Shown piece by piece: positions 9,248-18,264 of a stretch of DNA of 64,000 nucleotides (the stretch's first letter is position 1; the number at the start of each line of letters is the position of its first letter). The position numbers and the translations under genes were made by a program. The notes beneath the pieces are model-generated. The model saw only the letters and a list, made by a program, of their open reading frames with translations, made no database searches and was not told the origin of the DNA. The DNA is from Natrinema altunense (GTDB lineage Archaea > Halobacteriota > Halobacteria > Halobacteriales > Natrialbaceae), in contig NZ_JNCS01000003.1 in assembly GCF_000731985.1 (NCBI RefSeq), positions 248,001 through 312,000 on the forward strand. The letters run 5' to 3'.

Positions 9248-10867
9248 GTGGATGCCGTGAGGACGCACCGCGCTGCCGCCCTCACCCTCGCCCTCGTTAC
9301 GAGTCTCGGGTTGCTGCTATCGCTCGCCGGACCGGCAGCACTGGCTCAGCAGGCCACCGGTGAGGAGACGAGCGGCGAGCCGATCCTCGAAACCGTCGAT
9401 TCCAACCCCGAAGTGACCCCCGGGACGGAATCCACGCTCGAGGTCCAACTCAAAAACGAGGGGAGGCTGGGGACCGGTGCCCAGAGCGATCGCGTACTGA
9501 CTGCCCGGGGTGTGACTGCGAGGATCGACGACGCTGGTCCCTTCGAGTCCGAATCCGGAGAAGTCGGCGTCGGCCCGATTCGCGACGGCGAGATCGCGAC
9601 GGCACCGCTCGATCTAACGATCCCCGAGAACACTGACCCCGGCGAGTACGAGATCGAAATCGAGGTCGAATACGCGTATACGGCATGGGTTTCCGACGCC
9701 TCGGAGTTACAAAAGCGGTTCACGAAGACCGAAACGCTCGAGCTGACGGTCACGGTTCCCGACGAGCCCCGGTTTTCGATCTCGAACGTCAATACGGACG
9801 TCGCACCGGGTGGGAACGGCGACATGACACTCGAGATCGAAAACACCGGAACCGAGGCCGCAACCGAGGCGCGCGTCGCCGTGACCGGCTTCGGTGGCGT
9901 GACGATCGACGGTGGGACGAGCGAGACCGCCGTCGGCGACCTCGAACCGGGGGAGACGACGACCACGACGGTTGAGGCGGCGATCGCGAATTCCACCAGC
10001 GCGGCGGCCAAGTCGATCGAGGCGACGGTCACGTACGAGGATCGGTCGGGCGTCGAACGGACATCGACGCCCGTTCGGTCGACGTTCGCGCCCGCAGGCG
10101 AGCAGTCGTTCTCGATGCGAACGCTCGAGGGGTCCCTCTCGGTCGGATACGAGGGAACCGTGACGGGCGAGCTCGTCAACGATGGCCCGCGACCGGTCGA
10201 CGACGCGGTGTTGATCGTCGAACCGATGAGCGACTCGCTGTTCGTCGAAGACACCCGCTATGCACTCCCCGAACTGAAGTCGGGTGAGGCCGCGACGTTT
10301 ACCTACCCGATGGAAGTAAGCGGCCAGGCCGACCCGGGTGCCCGGCAGCTCCGGTTTACCGTCGAATACACCGGCAGCGGGGACGCGACCCTGCGGGACG
10401 GCCCGATTTCCGAGCGGGTCGTGGTCGACGACCGAACCGACGAGTTCTCGATCAGCGACGACAACGCGTCGGTCCGGCAGGGCGAGACGAGTGATCTCGT
10501 CCTCGAGATCACGAATCAGCGGCCGGAGACGGTGACGAATATCGATGCTAGACTGTACACGGAAGGGGAGCTCGACACGTCGGACGACGAAGCCTTCGTC
10601 AAGGAACTCGAGCCCGGCGAGTCGGCCACGATTCCGTTCGATATCTCGGCGTCGATGGCTGCGACCGTCGAGACGCATCCGGTCGAGCTCGACTTCGAGT
10701 ACGACACCGCGCGAGGGGAGACGGTCCTCTCTGACGTCTATACCCACCCGATCGACGTCGAACCCGGTGAAGACGACGGTGGCGGGTTCCCGTCGCTGAT
10801 CGTCGGCACGCTCGGTGTCCTCGCCGTGACCGGAATCGGGATCGGCCTCTGGTTGCGACGGGACTGA
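9248..10867 (+). CDS. Secreted CARDB/COG1361 S-layer-like protein, partner of MMPL transporter
   Basis: 539 residues: a signal peptide (RTHRAAALTLALVTSLGLLLSL, cleaved near ALAQQ), then about four Ig-like/CARDB repeats marked by recurring phrases such as LEPGETTTTTVE, LKSGEAATFTYPMEVSG and LEPGESATIPFDIS. It ends in one helix (SLIVGTLGVLAVTGIGIGLWL) and RRD. So it is an extracellular, membrane-tethered beta-sandwich rod. It starts with GTG at 9248 (another GTG 9 nt on) and stops 3 nt before the MMPL transporter, matching the pair at the left edge. A likely role is periplasm-like handling of the transporter's cargo, which is inference. Confidence 0.82.
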   Translation: MDAVRTHRAAALTLALVTSLGLLLSLAGPAALAQQATGEETSGEPILETVDSNPEVTPGTESTLEVQLKNEGRLGTGAQSDRVLTARGVTARIDDAGPFESESGEVGVGPIRDGEIATAPLDLTIPENTDPGEYEIEIEVEYAYTAWVSDASELQKRFTKTETLELTVTVPDEPRFSISNVNTDVAPGGNGDMTLEIENTGTEAATEARVAVTGFGGVTIDGGTSETAVGDLEPGETTTTTVEAAIANSTSAAAKSIEATVTYEDRSGVERTSTPVRSTFAPAGEQSFSMRTLEGSLSVGYEGTVTGELVNDGPRPVDDAVLIVEPMSDSLFVEDTRYALPELKSGEAATFTYPMEVSGQADPGARQLRFTVEYTGSGDATLRDGPISERVVVDDRTDEFSISDDNASVRQGETSDLVLEITNQRPETVTNIDARLYTEGELDTSDDEAFVKELEPGESATIPFDISASMAATVETHPVELDFEYDTARGETVLSDVYTHPIDVEPGEDDGGGFPSLIVGTLGVLAVTGIGIGLWLRRD

Positions 10868-10870
10868 CCG

Positions 10871-13408
10871 ATGCCGGACCTCGACGAGATCCGCGACGGG
10901 ACCGACTCGACGGAACACGAGTCGTCGCTCGGGAGCCGGGTCACTGCAGTGATCACCGACCGACCCTGGCAGGTCGTCCTCGCGTTCGTCATCGTTACCG
11001 TGCTGTTCGTCGGTGGCATGGGTGGCGGTGGCGAACAACAGGCCGGAACCGACCAGTTTACTGACGGACTCGAAGAACAGGAGGCCCTCGAGGACATGCA
11101 GGACGATTTCCAGGCCGAGGGCCGCGAGAGTGGCAACTCGAGCGCGAACCTCTTCATCACCGACGAGCGAAACACCCTCTCGAAGCCGAGTCTCCGTCGG
11201 ATGCTCGAGTTCCAAGAGCGTGCGGAAAACGCGGACGGACTCAGGATCGCATCGACGACGAGTCCGGCTTCGCTGGTCGCTCGACAACTCGATCCGGACG
11301 CCGAGACGCGCGAGGAACAGCGACGCGCCGTCGAGCGGGCCACACAACGGGACTTGGAGGCGGCGATCGCGGATGCCGACGAGACGGCGGGGCTGCCGGT
11401 GAGTACGGACTTCACCCGGGAGTCGGCACAAGCCGACGTCGCTCAGATCGCGGTCACGTACGAGACGCCCCCGAACGCCGATTCGGACGACAGAGCCGAA
11501 TTACAGACGGGGACCGCCGAGTTAGCGAACGAGATCGACGGCTACGAGACGGGTGAAAACGTCGAGGTGTTCGGCGACGCGATCATTCAGGAAGAGACGC
11601 TGCAGTTGCTCGGCGACACCGCGATCGTCGTTTTCCCGGCGGCGCTGGTGTTGATCATGTTCTTCCTGTTGGTCGCGTACCGCGACCCGATCGATCTCGC
11701 GCTCGGATTGGTCGCGCTGGTCATGACGTTGATCTGGACGTTCGGATTCATGGGCTATGCGAAGATCCCGTTCTCGGACTCGCTGATCACGGTCTTTCCG
11801 CTGTTGCTCGCCGTCGGGATCGACTTCGGTATCCACATTATCAACCGCTATCGCGAAGAGCGGGCGGCGGGAGCGTCGATCGGCGACGCGATGGGGATTA
11901 CGTCGCGACAGCTCTCGGGTGCGTTCTTGATCGTCACGCTCACGACCGTTATCGGGTTCGCCGCGAACCTGACGAGTTCGCTCTCCCAACTTCGTGATTT
12001 CGGCATCGTCGCCGCCGTCGGTATTAGCTTTACCTTCCTCATCTTCGGTCTCTTCCTGCCGGCGGGGAAGGTCGGCCTGGACAGACTCCGTGAGGGGACC
12101 CGTATGCCGAACTTCGGGACGAGACCCCTCGGAAGCGAGGACTCGTTCCTCGGACGCGTCCTCCCCGTGGGAACGAAAGCGGCACGGATCGCTCCCGTCA
12201 TCGTCCTCGTGAGCGCGCTCGTCTTCGGTGCGGCAGCGGCCAGCTACGGGACGGGCGTCGACACGGAGTTCTCCCAGGAGGCGTTCTTCCCGGACGAGGA
12301 CCGCATCGCTCAGTACGAACGGCTTCCCGAGCCGTTTGCACCCGGCGAGTACACGTTCATGACCGTCCTTGACTACCTCGAGGAGGACTTCGATCAGGGG
12401 TTCGTGGGCTCGGTCACCGTCTACGTCGACGACCCCGACGTCAGATCGGCCGCCGCCTTCCGCGAGGTCGACCGTGCAGTCTCCGAGCCGCCCGACGCGT
12501 TCGTCGAAACCGACCGGCGGGCAGAAGCGGACAGTCTCGTGAGCGCTCTGGAAGAACGGCAATCGACCGACCCCGAGTTCGCAGCGACGGTCAAGCGAGC
12601 CGATTCCAACGGCGACGAACTGCCGGACCGAAACGTCGATCAGGTCTACGACGAACTGCTCGAGTCGGACGCCGCTCACCAGTACGTCACGAGCGACCGG
12701 AGCGCGACCCGGATCGTTTACCAGGTGGACGTCGACGCCGATCAGACCGATGCGACGAACGCCGCCGAGGCGGTCGCCGCCAACATGTCTATGGACGCGA
12801 CGGCCACGGGGAGTCTGGTGGTCAATCAGGCCGTCATCGACCGCATCAGCGAGTCGGCGATCAGGAGCCTCATCGTCGCGTTCGTCCTCACCGCGGGCTT
12901 CCTGATGCTGTCCTACTGGTGGCTCGAGGGCCGGATGATCTACGGTGTGATCAACCTCGTGCCGGTCCTCGTTACGGTCGCGATGCTCGCGGCGTCGATG
13001 CGGCTGTTCGACGTCCCGTTATCGCCGTTTAACGCACCCATTCTTTCGGTCTCGATCGGACTGGGTGTCGACTACACGGTTCACTTCATGCACCGATTCG
13101 TCGACGAGTACGAGGCGGGGGCTGACGTCCACGAGGCACTGGCGGTTACCGTTCGTGGAACCGGCGGTGCCCTGACGGGCAGCATGCTCACGACCGTCTG
13201 CGGGCTCGGCGTGTTGTATCTCGCCTTGATCCCCCTGATCATGGAGTTCGGACTCCTGCTCGCGCTGGGGGTCTTCTATGCCTACCTCACGTCGATCCTC
13301 CTCCTTCCCTCGACGATCGTCGTCTGGGACCGCCTCGAGCGGCGATTCGGCCCACTCGGTGACGTTCAGTGGCGGGCGTCGGTTCGATCACTGACCGGGA
13401 AGCACTAG
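10871..13408 (+). CDS. RND superfamily transporter, MMPL/HAE3 type (second copy)
   Basis: 845 residues with the same two-fold RND layout and clear homology to 259-2742. The N-terminal helix covers about 34-52, the first bundle about 245-405, and the second half follows in the same order. Both proton-relay motifs are intact: VGIDFGIHIINRYREE and GLGVDYTVHFMHRF. It is the second gene of a GTG-started operon controlled, by position, by the divergent TetR gene. By family it exports hydrophobic compounds or lipids using the ion gradient; substrate not inferable. Confidence 0.9.
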   Translation: MPDLDEIRDGTDSTEHESSLGSRVTAVITDRPWQVVLAFVIVTVLFVGGMGGGGEQQAGTDQFTDGLEEQEALEDMQDDFQAEGRESGNSSANLFITDERNTLSKPSLRRMLEFQERAENADGLRIASTTSPASLVARQLDPDAETREEQRRAVERATQRDLEAAIADADETAGLPVSTDFTRESAQADVAQIAVTYETPPNADSDDRAELQTGTAELANEIDGYETGENVEVFGDAIIQEETLQLLGDTAIVVFPAALVLIMFFLLVAYRDPIDLALGLVALVMTLIWTFGFMGYAKIPFSDSLITVFPLLLAVGIDFGIHIINRYREERAAGASIGDAMGITSRQLSGAFLIVTLTTVIGFAANLTSSLSQLRDFGIVAAVGISFTFLIFGLFLPAGKVGLDRLREGTRMPNFGTRPLGSEDSFLGRVLPVGTKAARIAPVIVLVSALVFGAAAASYGTGVDTEFSQEAFFPDEDRIAQYERLPEPFAPGEYTFMTVLDYLEEDFDQGFVGSVTVYVDDPDVRSAAAFREVDRAVSEPPDAFVETDRRAEADSLVSALEERQSTDPEFAATVKRADSNGDELPDRNVDQVYDELLESDAAHQYVTSDRSATRIVYQVDVDADQTDATNAAEAVAANMSMDATATGSLVVNQAVIDRISESAIRSLIVAFVLTAGFLMLSYWWLEGRMIYGVINLVPVLVTVAMLAASMRLFDVPLSPFNAPILSVSIGLGVDYTVHFMHRFVDEYEAGADVHEALAVTVRGTGGALTGSMLTTVCGLGVLYLALIPLIMEFGLLLALGVFYAYLTSILLLPSTIVVWDRLERRFGPLGDVQWRASVRSLTGKH

Positions 13409-13578
13409 ACGGCTCGACCGATTCGAGACGCGCTTTACCACCGTGTTCGTCTCTGACGGAATGAAGAAGGGCGACACATCGGTCTCCCGATCGTTACCGA
13501 CTCCGGTTCGGGGACGACGGCGTTCATCCGAGACGGACTACGAAGACAGCGAGGAGGAACGAGTCACGCTAGAACGGT

Positions 13579-14436
13579 TCAAAATAGTCCCGTAATGAAC
13601 CCAAGTCCCATGAGGACGAGGACCGACGCCGAAAACGCCGGGAGGTAGGGAGTGTACTGCTCGACTTCGCGTTCGAAGTTCTGATACCCTGCGATCAGGA
13701 GCAGCGTCAGACCGACGATCCCGACGACGACCGTCACGGCGTATGCGCTCATCAGTTCGAGACAGTAATTCGAGCCAGCGCACAGCGCGATGATCTCGAA
13801 CTCCTCCTCGTGAGCGAATCCGAGAACGAACGCGAACCATGCGATTCCGAGGAGGCCACGGGCAGCGGCATCGTCGGGTTCATCGTGCGAACGAGTGTGC
13901 GAGGAGTCTCCGACGAACGGAAGACGTCGCTTTAGCCGAGCCAGTCCCCCATCCGACGAATCGATGTCGTGCTCGTGGCCGTGTTCTGCGTGGGAGTGAT
14001 CGTGGCTGTGGTCGCCGTGGGTGTGACCGTGCTCTGCGTGGGAGTGATCGTGGCTGTGGTCGCCGTGGGTGTGACCGTGCTCTGCGTGCGAGTGGCCGTG
14101 GGTGTATTCGCGAATCCCGAGTGCGATAAGCAGTATCCCGGCGACGAGACTCACAGGGCCGCCGATTTGGATGTCGCCGAGAACCGTGAGTGGATCATTG
14201 AGTCGCGTGAGGTCGAAGTAGTCCTTCGCGTAGAAGAAGACGGCCACCATTGCGAGGCTGCTGATGAGGTGGCCGATTCCGATGAGCAGACTCGCCGCGA
14301 GCCCGTACACCCATTTGTTCGTTTGATCGAGCGCGTACGAGGCGGCGACCGGCCAGCCGTGGCCCGGTTCGATCCCGTGGATCGCACCGAGTACGACCGC
14401 ACCGACGAGCGGACCGAGTATCTCGTTTGGAACCAT
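13579..14436 (-). CDS. Nickel/cobalt permease, RcnA/NiCoT-like
   Basis: 285 residues from the ATG at 14436, chosen because MVPNEILGPLVGAVVLGAIHG starts the first helix; the frame is open 30 codons further. Motif HGIEPGHGWPVAAS in the first helix matches the HxxxPGH metal-binding signature of RcnA/UreH-type permeases. About six helices are visible. The loop after helix 3 holds some 15 His in two-and-a-half 16-residue repeats (HSHAEHGHTHGDHSHD). It is divergent from nikR, 106 bp apart, with a candidate NikR operator between them, so nickel is the likelier metal. Direction (uptake or efflux) cannot be told from sequence. Confidence 0.82.
   Translation of the reverse strand: MVPNEILGPLVGAVVLGAIHGIEPGHGWPVAASYALDQTNKWVYGLAASLLIGIGHLISSLAMVAVFFYAKDYFDLTRLNDPLTVLGDIQIGGPVSLVAGILLIALGIREYTHGHSHAEHGHTHGDHSHDHSHAEHGHTHGDHSHDHSHAEHGHEHDIDSSDGGLARLKRRLPFVGDSSHTRSHDEPDDAAARGLLGIAWFAFVLGFAHEEEFEIIALCAGSNYCLELMSAYAVTVVVGIVGLTLLLIAGYQNFEREVEQYTPYLPAFSASVLVLMGLGFITGLF
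13983..14090 (-). repeat. 48-bp tandem repeats coding the His-rich permease loop
   Basis: Two almost identical 48-bp units plus a partial third encode HSHAEHGHTHGDHSHD. They differ at very few bases, so the duplication is recent. They enlarge the metal-binding loop of the permease without changing frame. Confidence 0.8.
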
Positions 14437-14476
14437 CGACTCACTCGACACGCAGAAACCAGCACGCTTAGAGATT

Positions 14477-14507
14477 GTTAATACCGAATCGGGGGGTTCG
14501 TCATAAC
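14477..14507. promoter_or_regulatory. Candidate NikR operator between permease and nikR
   Basis: An imperfect inverted repeat: GTTAATACCGAA, an 8-nt GC-rich spacer, then TTCGTCATAAC (whose reverse complement is GTTATGACGAA). NikR in other organisms binds spaced dyads of this kind (GTATGA-N16-TCATAC in E. coli). It is placed where it could control both divergent genes. Confidence 0.45.
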
Positions 14508-14542
14508 GACCCTCTTGTATCTGCACGAGTCAGTTGTACCCG

Positions 14543-14938
14543 ATGCGAACGAGTTTCAACATCCCCGACGAAGTAGTCGAGGAGTTCGACCGCGTGTGGC
14601 AGGACGAGGGGCTCGAGAACCGGTCCCGGGCCGTCAGAGAAGCGATGCTGGAATTCATCGAAGCCCACTCTCGACTCGAGGATACGATCGGTGAGATCGT
14701 TGCGCTCGTGGGATTCGACTACCGTCATCACGACGTGATTCAGGAACTCCACGGCGTCCAACACGAGTATCAGGACGTGATCCTCAATACGAGCCACACG
14801 CACCAGGGCGAGTGGTGTCTCGAGTCGCTGTTTTGTCGCGGTGCTGCCGAGCGAGTACGCGAACTCACGTATCGACTCCGTGATTTCGACGGGGTGCGCC
14901 GGGTAAAGGTGATGGTCATCCGCGATAATGAGCTGTGA
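14543..14938 (+). CDS. nikR: Nickel-responsive regulator NikR (CopG family)
   Basis: 131 residues from ATG 14543 (a TTG three codons upstream is also possible). Ribbon-helix-helix domain at about 1-45: MRTSFNIPDEVVEEFDRVW then RSRAVREAMLEFI. The C-terminal ACT-like domain has the metal-ligand pattern H-x10-HTH-x4-C (VQHEYQDVILNTSHTHQGEWC); E. coli NikR uses His76, His87, His89 and Cys95, so the last spacing is one residue shorter here. It ends RRVKVMVIRDNEL. Divergent from the Ni/Co permease, its probable target. Confidence 0.85.
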   Translation: MRTSFNIPDEVVEEFDRVWQDEGLENRSRAVREAMLEFIEAHSRLEDTIGEIVALVGFDYRHHDVIQELHGVQHEYQDVILNTSHTHQGEWCLESLFCRGAAERVRELTYRLRDFDGVRRVKVMVIRDNEL

Positions 14939-15037
14939 CGGAAGAACTACCCGCAACAAACTGGTTGAACACCAATACCGTCGGAGTTCGATCTTCGTCT
15001 CTTGAAATCGGGGCTCGACTGAGTAGAACGGTCTCTA

Positions 15038-15949
15038 TTAGCGTGCGTGATCGATTCGTTCGTTGAGCGGTTCGGAATCGTCCCTAATCGAGGCATACAC
15101 ACGTTCGGCCCACTCCCGCGCGATCGGTGCATCAGTATCGACGAACACCCGCATCAGCCCCGTCGTCTCGTCGTAACCACCGATTCCGACGCGTTCATCG
15201 AAGAGAGCGAGCCCGTACGGCAGTTCGTCGCGCGTTCGGAGGGTGAGGTGTCCGCTCTCGATTGCTTCCCGGGCACGCTCGGGGTACGTGTCGAAGAGTT
15301 TCTCGGCGATGCGTGGGAGATAGATAATTTCGGTGTCGGTTGCATCGAACAACTGCTGGTGGAACCCGCCGAGAACGAGCGGTGCCATGTGCGTCGTATT
15401 GAATCCTCGGAACGTCTCCGACTCCCGGACGAGTGAGATGAACCGCTCGATGGGCCGATACGGGTCATCTGGTCTCGCGACGGTAACGGTCGCGTCCACG
15501 AACGGTTCGACGACGAACTCCCGGTGGTCCTCACAGATCACATCGAGCAGCGGCGTCAGTCTGTGTGCGGTTTGTACGTTCGCCTCGAAGCGGAGGACCT
15601 CCTCCGCGACGACTTCGCCTCGTCCAGTCAATTGCAATCGTCCATCGGTCTTCTTGACGAACCCCTGTTCATCGAGCCACTGCGTGAAGCGGTGGCTCGT
15701 CGCCCGCGAAACGTTGAGACGGTCTTCGATCTCCCCACGATCGAGGGGGTCGTTCAGCAGCGCCTCGAGGACCGGACCGTGCCGAACGATGTCGCTGAGC
15801 AGGTCCGCGTCCACACGATCCCCTGTTTCGCTCAGGCGCTGGCCGAGCTGGCGACGGCTTCGCGCGTTCTCCAGGATGGCCTCAAGGACCGGCGACCCCG
15901 GTTGTGGATGCCTATCGTCGGTCGGTCGTTCGTCTTGATCAGACGTCAT
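15038..15949 (-). CDS. Winged-helix transcriptional regulator (FilR1/HVO_A0114 type)
   Basis: 303 residues. Winged-helix region about 50-120: ILEALL-type phrase GPVLEALLNDPLDRGEIEDR, recognition helix NVSRATSHRFTQWLDEQGFV, wing LQLTGRGEVVAEEV. The C-terminal part (about 150-290) with FNTTHMAPLVLGGF, DTEIIYLPRIAEKLFDTYPE and ELPYGLALFDERVGIGGYDE resembles the methanogenesis-regulator (FilR1) domain common in haloarchaeal regulators. It is divergent from the flavo-oxidase at 16099, a plausible target. Ligand unknown. Confidence 0.8.
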   Translation of the reverse strand: MTSDQDERPTDDRHPQPGSPVLEAILENARSRRQLGQRLSETGDRVDADLLSDIVRHGPVLEALLNDPLDRGEIEDRLNVSRATSHRFTQWLDEQGFVKKTDGRLQLTGRGEVVAEEVLRFEANVQTAHRLTPLLDVICEDHREFVVEPFVDATVTVARPDDPYRPIERFISLVRESETFRGFNTTHMAPLVLGGFHQQLFDATDTEIIYLPRIAEKLFDTYPERAREAIESGHLTLRTRDELPYGLALFDERVGIGGYDETTGLMRVFVDTDAPIAREWAERVYASIRDDSEPLNERIDHAR

Positions 15950-16098
15950 GGCGCACCCCTGCTGGAGAATAGATACCTGCGGTAGTAACTCTAGCCCGTC
16001 CGGAACCCGTACGCAGTTTCACCGTCTGAAACACTATTCCCGGTGTGGAACGCTGCTCGGTGGGTGAGGCCAAGATCTATCGAAGCGTATCATTTGGC

Positions 16099-17535
16099 AT
16101 GTCATCACAGACCATTGGCGACGAGCAACTACACAAGCTCGAGGGGACGTTTCGCGGGACCGTGATCCGCCCCGACGACACGGACTACGATGACGCTCGC
16201 GCGGTGTGGAACGGGATGATCAACAGGTACCCGGCACTGATTGCTCGGTGTCGCGGTACCGCGGACGTCATCAGCGCGGTGAATGCCGCCCGCGAGAACG
16301 ATCTTCCCGTGGCGGTACGCGGCGGGGGCCACAACGTTTCTGGGAGCGCCGTGTGCGACGACGGCCTCGTGATCGATCTGTCGGAGCTGACCAGTGTTCG
16401 TGTCGATCCTGACTCGCGAACCGCGCGGGTCGAGGGAGGCGCCACGTGGGCGGATGTCGACCATGAAACGCAGGCGTTCGGGCTGGCAACGCCCGGCGGT
16501 GTCGTCTCGGATACGGGCGTTGCGGGACTCACTCTCGGCGGCGGTATCGGCCACCTCCGGTGTAAGTACGGCCTCAGTTGTGACAACCTCCGCTCCGTGG
16601 ACCTCGTCACCGCGGACGGCGAGTTCCTGACTGCCAGCGAGGACCAGAACTCCGACCTGTTCTGGGGGCTTCGCGGTGGCGGCGGGAACTTCGGTATCGT
16701 CACCGCTTTCGAGTTCGAACTCCACTCCGTCGGACCCGACGTAGCGACGTGCTTGGTGTTCTATCCGAGCGACCAGCTGGCCGATTGTCTGCGAGCGTAC
16801 CGGGAGTTCGTCGAATCAGCGCCCGACGAGGTTAGCACCCTGGTCTTCGCAGGTGAACTGCCCGACGATGACCTGTTCGAGGACGACGACGTCCATCGGC
16901 AGAAATCCGCCATCATGGGGTGCTACGCCGGACCAGTGGATGACGGTACGCGAGCGCTGTTGGCCCTACGTGAACTCACAGAGCCGATCGCCGATTTCAG
17001 CGGTGTGATGCCCTACACTGAACTCCAACGGATCCTCGACGAGGACTACCCCGACGGGATGCGCTACTACTGGAAGTCGCTGTATCTCGACGGTCTCTCG
17101 GAGTCCGCCATCGATCGCATCGCCTACTGGGCCGACGTGGCACCTTCGCCGCTCTCGACGGTCGATATCTGGCAGCTAGGGGGCGCAATTGCCCAGATTG
17201 ATGCCGAGGCCAGCGCGTTCGCGGGGCGGCACGCTCCCTACTTACTGAGCGTCGAAGCCAACTGGGAGCGTCCGGAGAACGACGGGGCTAACGTCGAGTG
17301 GGTGCGTGACTGTCTCGACGACATGCGGCAGTTCTCGGACGGTTCTGTCTACCTCAATTTCCCGGGCTTCCTCGAAAACGGTGAAGAGATGATGCGGACC
17401 ACGTTCGGACCGACGTACGAGCGATTAGTTGCGCTGAAGGACGAGTACGACCCGACGAATTTCTTCAGCCATAACCAGAACATCGCACCGTCAGGATCCG
17501 ACCGGACCGACGGCGGAGCCAATACGAACCCGTAA
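16099..17535 (+). CDS. FAD-linked oxidase, PCMH/BBE type
   Basis: 478 residues from ATG 16099; a GTG at 16045 would add 18 poorly fitting residues. FAD-binding PCMH domain: YPALIARCRGTADVISAVN, AVRGGGHNVSG (the His of GGGHN is the usual covalent FAD site), GGVVSDTGVAGLTLGGGIG, and LFWGLRGGGGNFGIVTAFEF. The C-terminal berberine-bridge (BBE) segment ends YDPTNFFSHNQNI, typical of the family (usually YDPxNxFxxNQNI). There is no Cys for a second covalent FAD link in the expected loop, so binding is probably by one bond, as in 6-hydroxynicotine oxidase. It probably oxidises a small alcohol, sugar or amine; substrate unknown. Confidence 0.88.
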   Translation: MSSQTIGDEQLHKLEGTFRGTVIRPDDTDYDDARAVWNGMINRYPALIARCRGTADVISAVNAARENDLPVAVRGGGHNVSGSAVCDDGLVIDLSELTSVRVDPDSRTARVEGGATWADVDHETQAFGLATPGGVVSDTGVAGLTLGGGIGHLRCKYGLSCDNLRSVDLVTADGEFLTASEDQNSDLFWGLRGGGGNFGIVTAFEFELHSVGPDVATCLVFYPSDQLADCLRAYREFVESAPDEVSTLVFAGELPDDDLFEDDDVHRQKSAIMGCYAGPVDDGTRALLALRELTEPIADFSGVMPYTELQRILDEDYPDGMRYYWKSLYLDGLSESAIDRIAYWADVAPSPLSTVDIWQLGGAIAQIDAEASAFAGRHAPYLLSVEANWERPENDGANVEWVRDCLDDMRQFSDGSVYLNFPGFLENGEEMMRTTFGPTYERLVALKDEYDPTNFFSHNQNIAPSGSDRTDGGANTNP

Positions 17536-18054
17536 GTCCGAGAGCGAATCGGTGAGTGCCCTGGGGGATCGGCGATCATCCACGTCGTGTCCGTGAGTGC
17601 GCTTGGCGCTCGCATCGGGGCGTGACAGCAACACGCGTCATGAGGACGAGACCAAGGGGGTGGTTCCGAACGGTGCTCGTACTGCCTGAACGCCAAAGGA
17701 ACGGGCACCTGCCCGAAAATCCCGACGCGCTATATCAGCCGTTCAGGTCCCCGCTTTCGGCTACCGACTTTCCCTTTGTTCCACTTTGTTCAGGTAGCTA
17801 AAGTCCATGATGTACTTCCGTGAAAATAGGGTGAATTTCGGGTTCAAGGGTGTCGTTATCGATGGGTACAGTCATTGAAACGCATTCGCTTATAAATACT
17901 CGATAATGGTGATATGTAAGGAGTCCAGCGAGGCCCGCTCAAACGAACCGAATCGTTCTGTACAGCCAGGATTTTAGCATGGGTGTACTGTGAGAGTCGA
18001 GTGTAGATGGAGAAGTTGGCAAAGAAGTACGACACGACAACCCCTCAGCGACTG
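17536..18054. other. Non-coding, AT-richer stretch after the oxidase
   Basis: About 520 bases without a supported gene. It is less GC-rich than the surroundings, especially around 17760-17920 (TTTCCCTTTGTTCCACTTTG; TTATAAATACTCGATAA). This marks the left side of the AT-richer patch that runs to about 19130. I cannot identify an insertion sequence or attachment site. Confidence 0.5.
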
Positions 18055-18261
18055 TTAACGACTCGGGAAGGGTCTGTGACGTTCCCGCAACTGCTCCTTG
18101 ACTTGCTTCTCGCAATACCGTTCCCCCGACACCGACGACATCCACACCTCCCCATCACCACACTCAACAAATTCACCTCCCGGTTTCCCCTCCGCCATCT
18201 CCCCTTTCCAGCGACTCCTCCACGACCGCCGCGTGTCCTTCTCAATCTCTCGCTCGTCCAT
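18055..18261 (-). CDS. Small unknown protein downstream of the deiodinase-like gene
   Basis: 68 residues: MDEREIEKDTRRSWRSRWK, then GGEFVECGDGEVWMSSVSGERYC and a basic end. It starts 3 nt after the stop of the deiodinase-like gene in the same direction, which favours an operon. Base use (many GGG, GAG, AGG codons) matches that neighbour rather than the GC-rich genes around. Two Cys 16 residues apart (ECGDG and RYC) could form a disulphide or bind metal. No family recognised, and the alternative frames here are less convincing. Confidence 0.45.
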   Translation of the reverse strand: MDEREIEKDTRRSWRSRWKGEMAEGKPGGEFVECGDGEVWMSSVSGERYCEKQVKEQLRERHRPFPSR

Positions 18262-18264
18262 ACC

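Noticed and set aside
9707-12679. Two long antisense frames over the CARDB and MMPL genes
   Set aside because: Their translations are charge-rich without hydrophobic or motif structure, while the plus strand encodes clear membrane proteins.
13983-14090. Possible CRISPR array (48-bp direct repeats)
   Set aside because: Units are contiguous without spacers and encode the His loop in frame in the permease.
17536-18054. Insertion sequence or integration site suspected from low GC
   Set aside because: No terminal repeats, transposase motif or tRNA target could be found.
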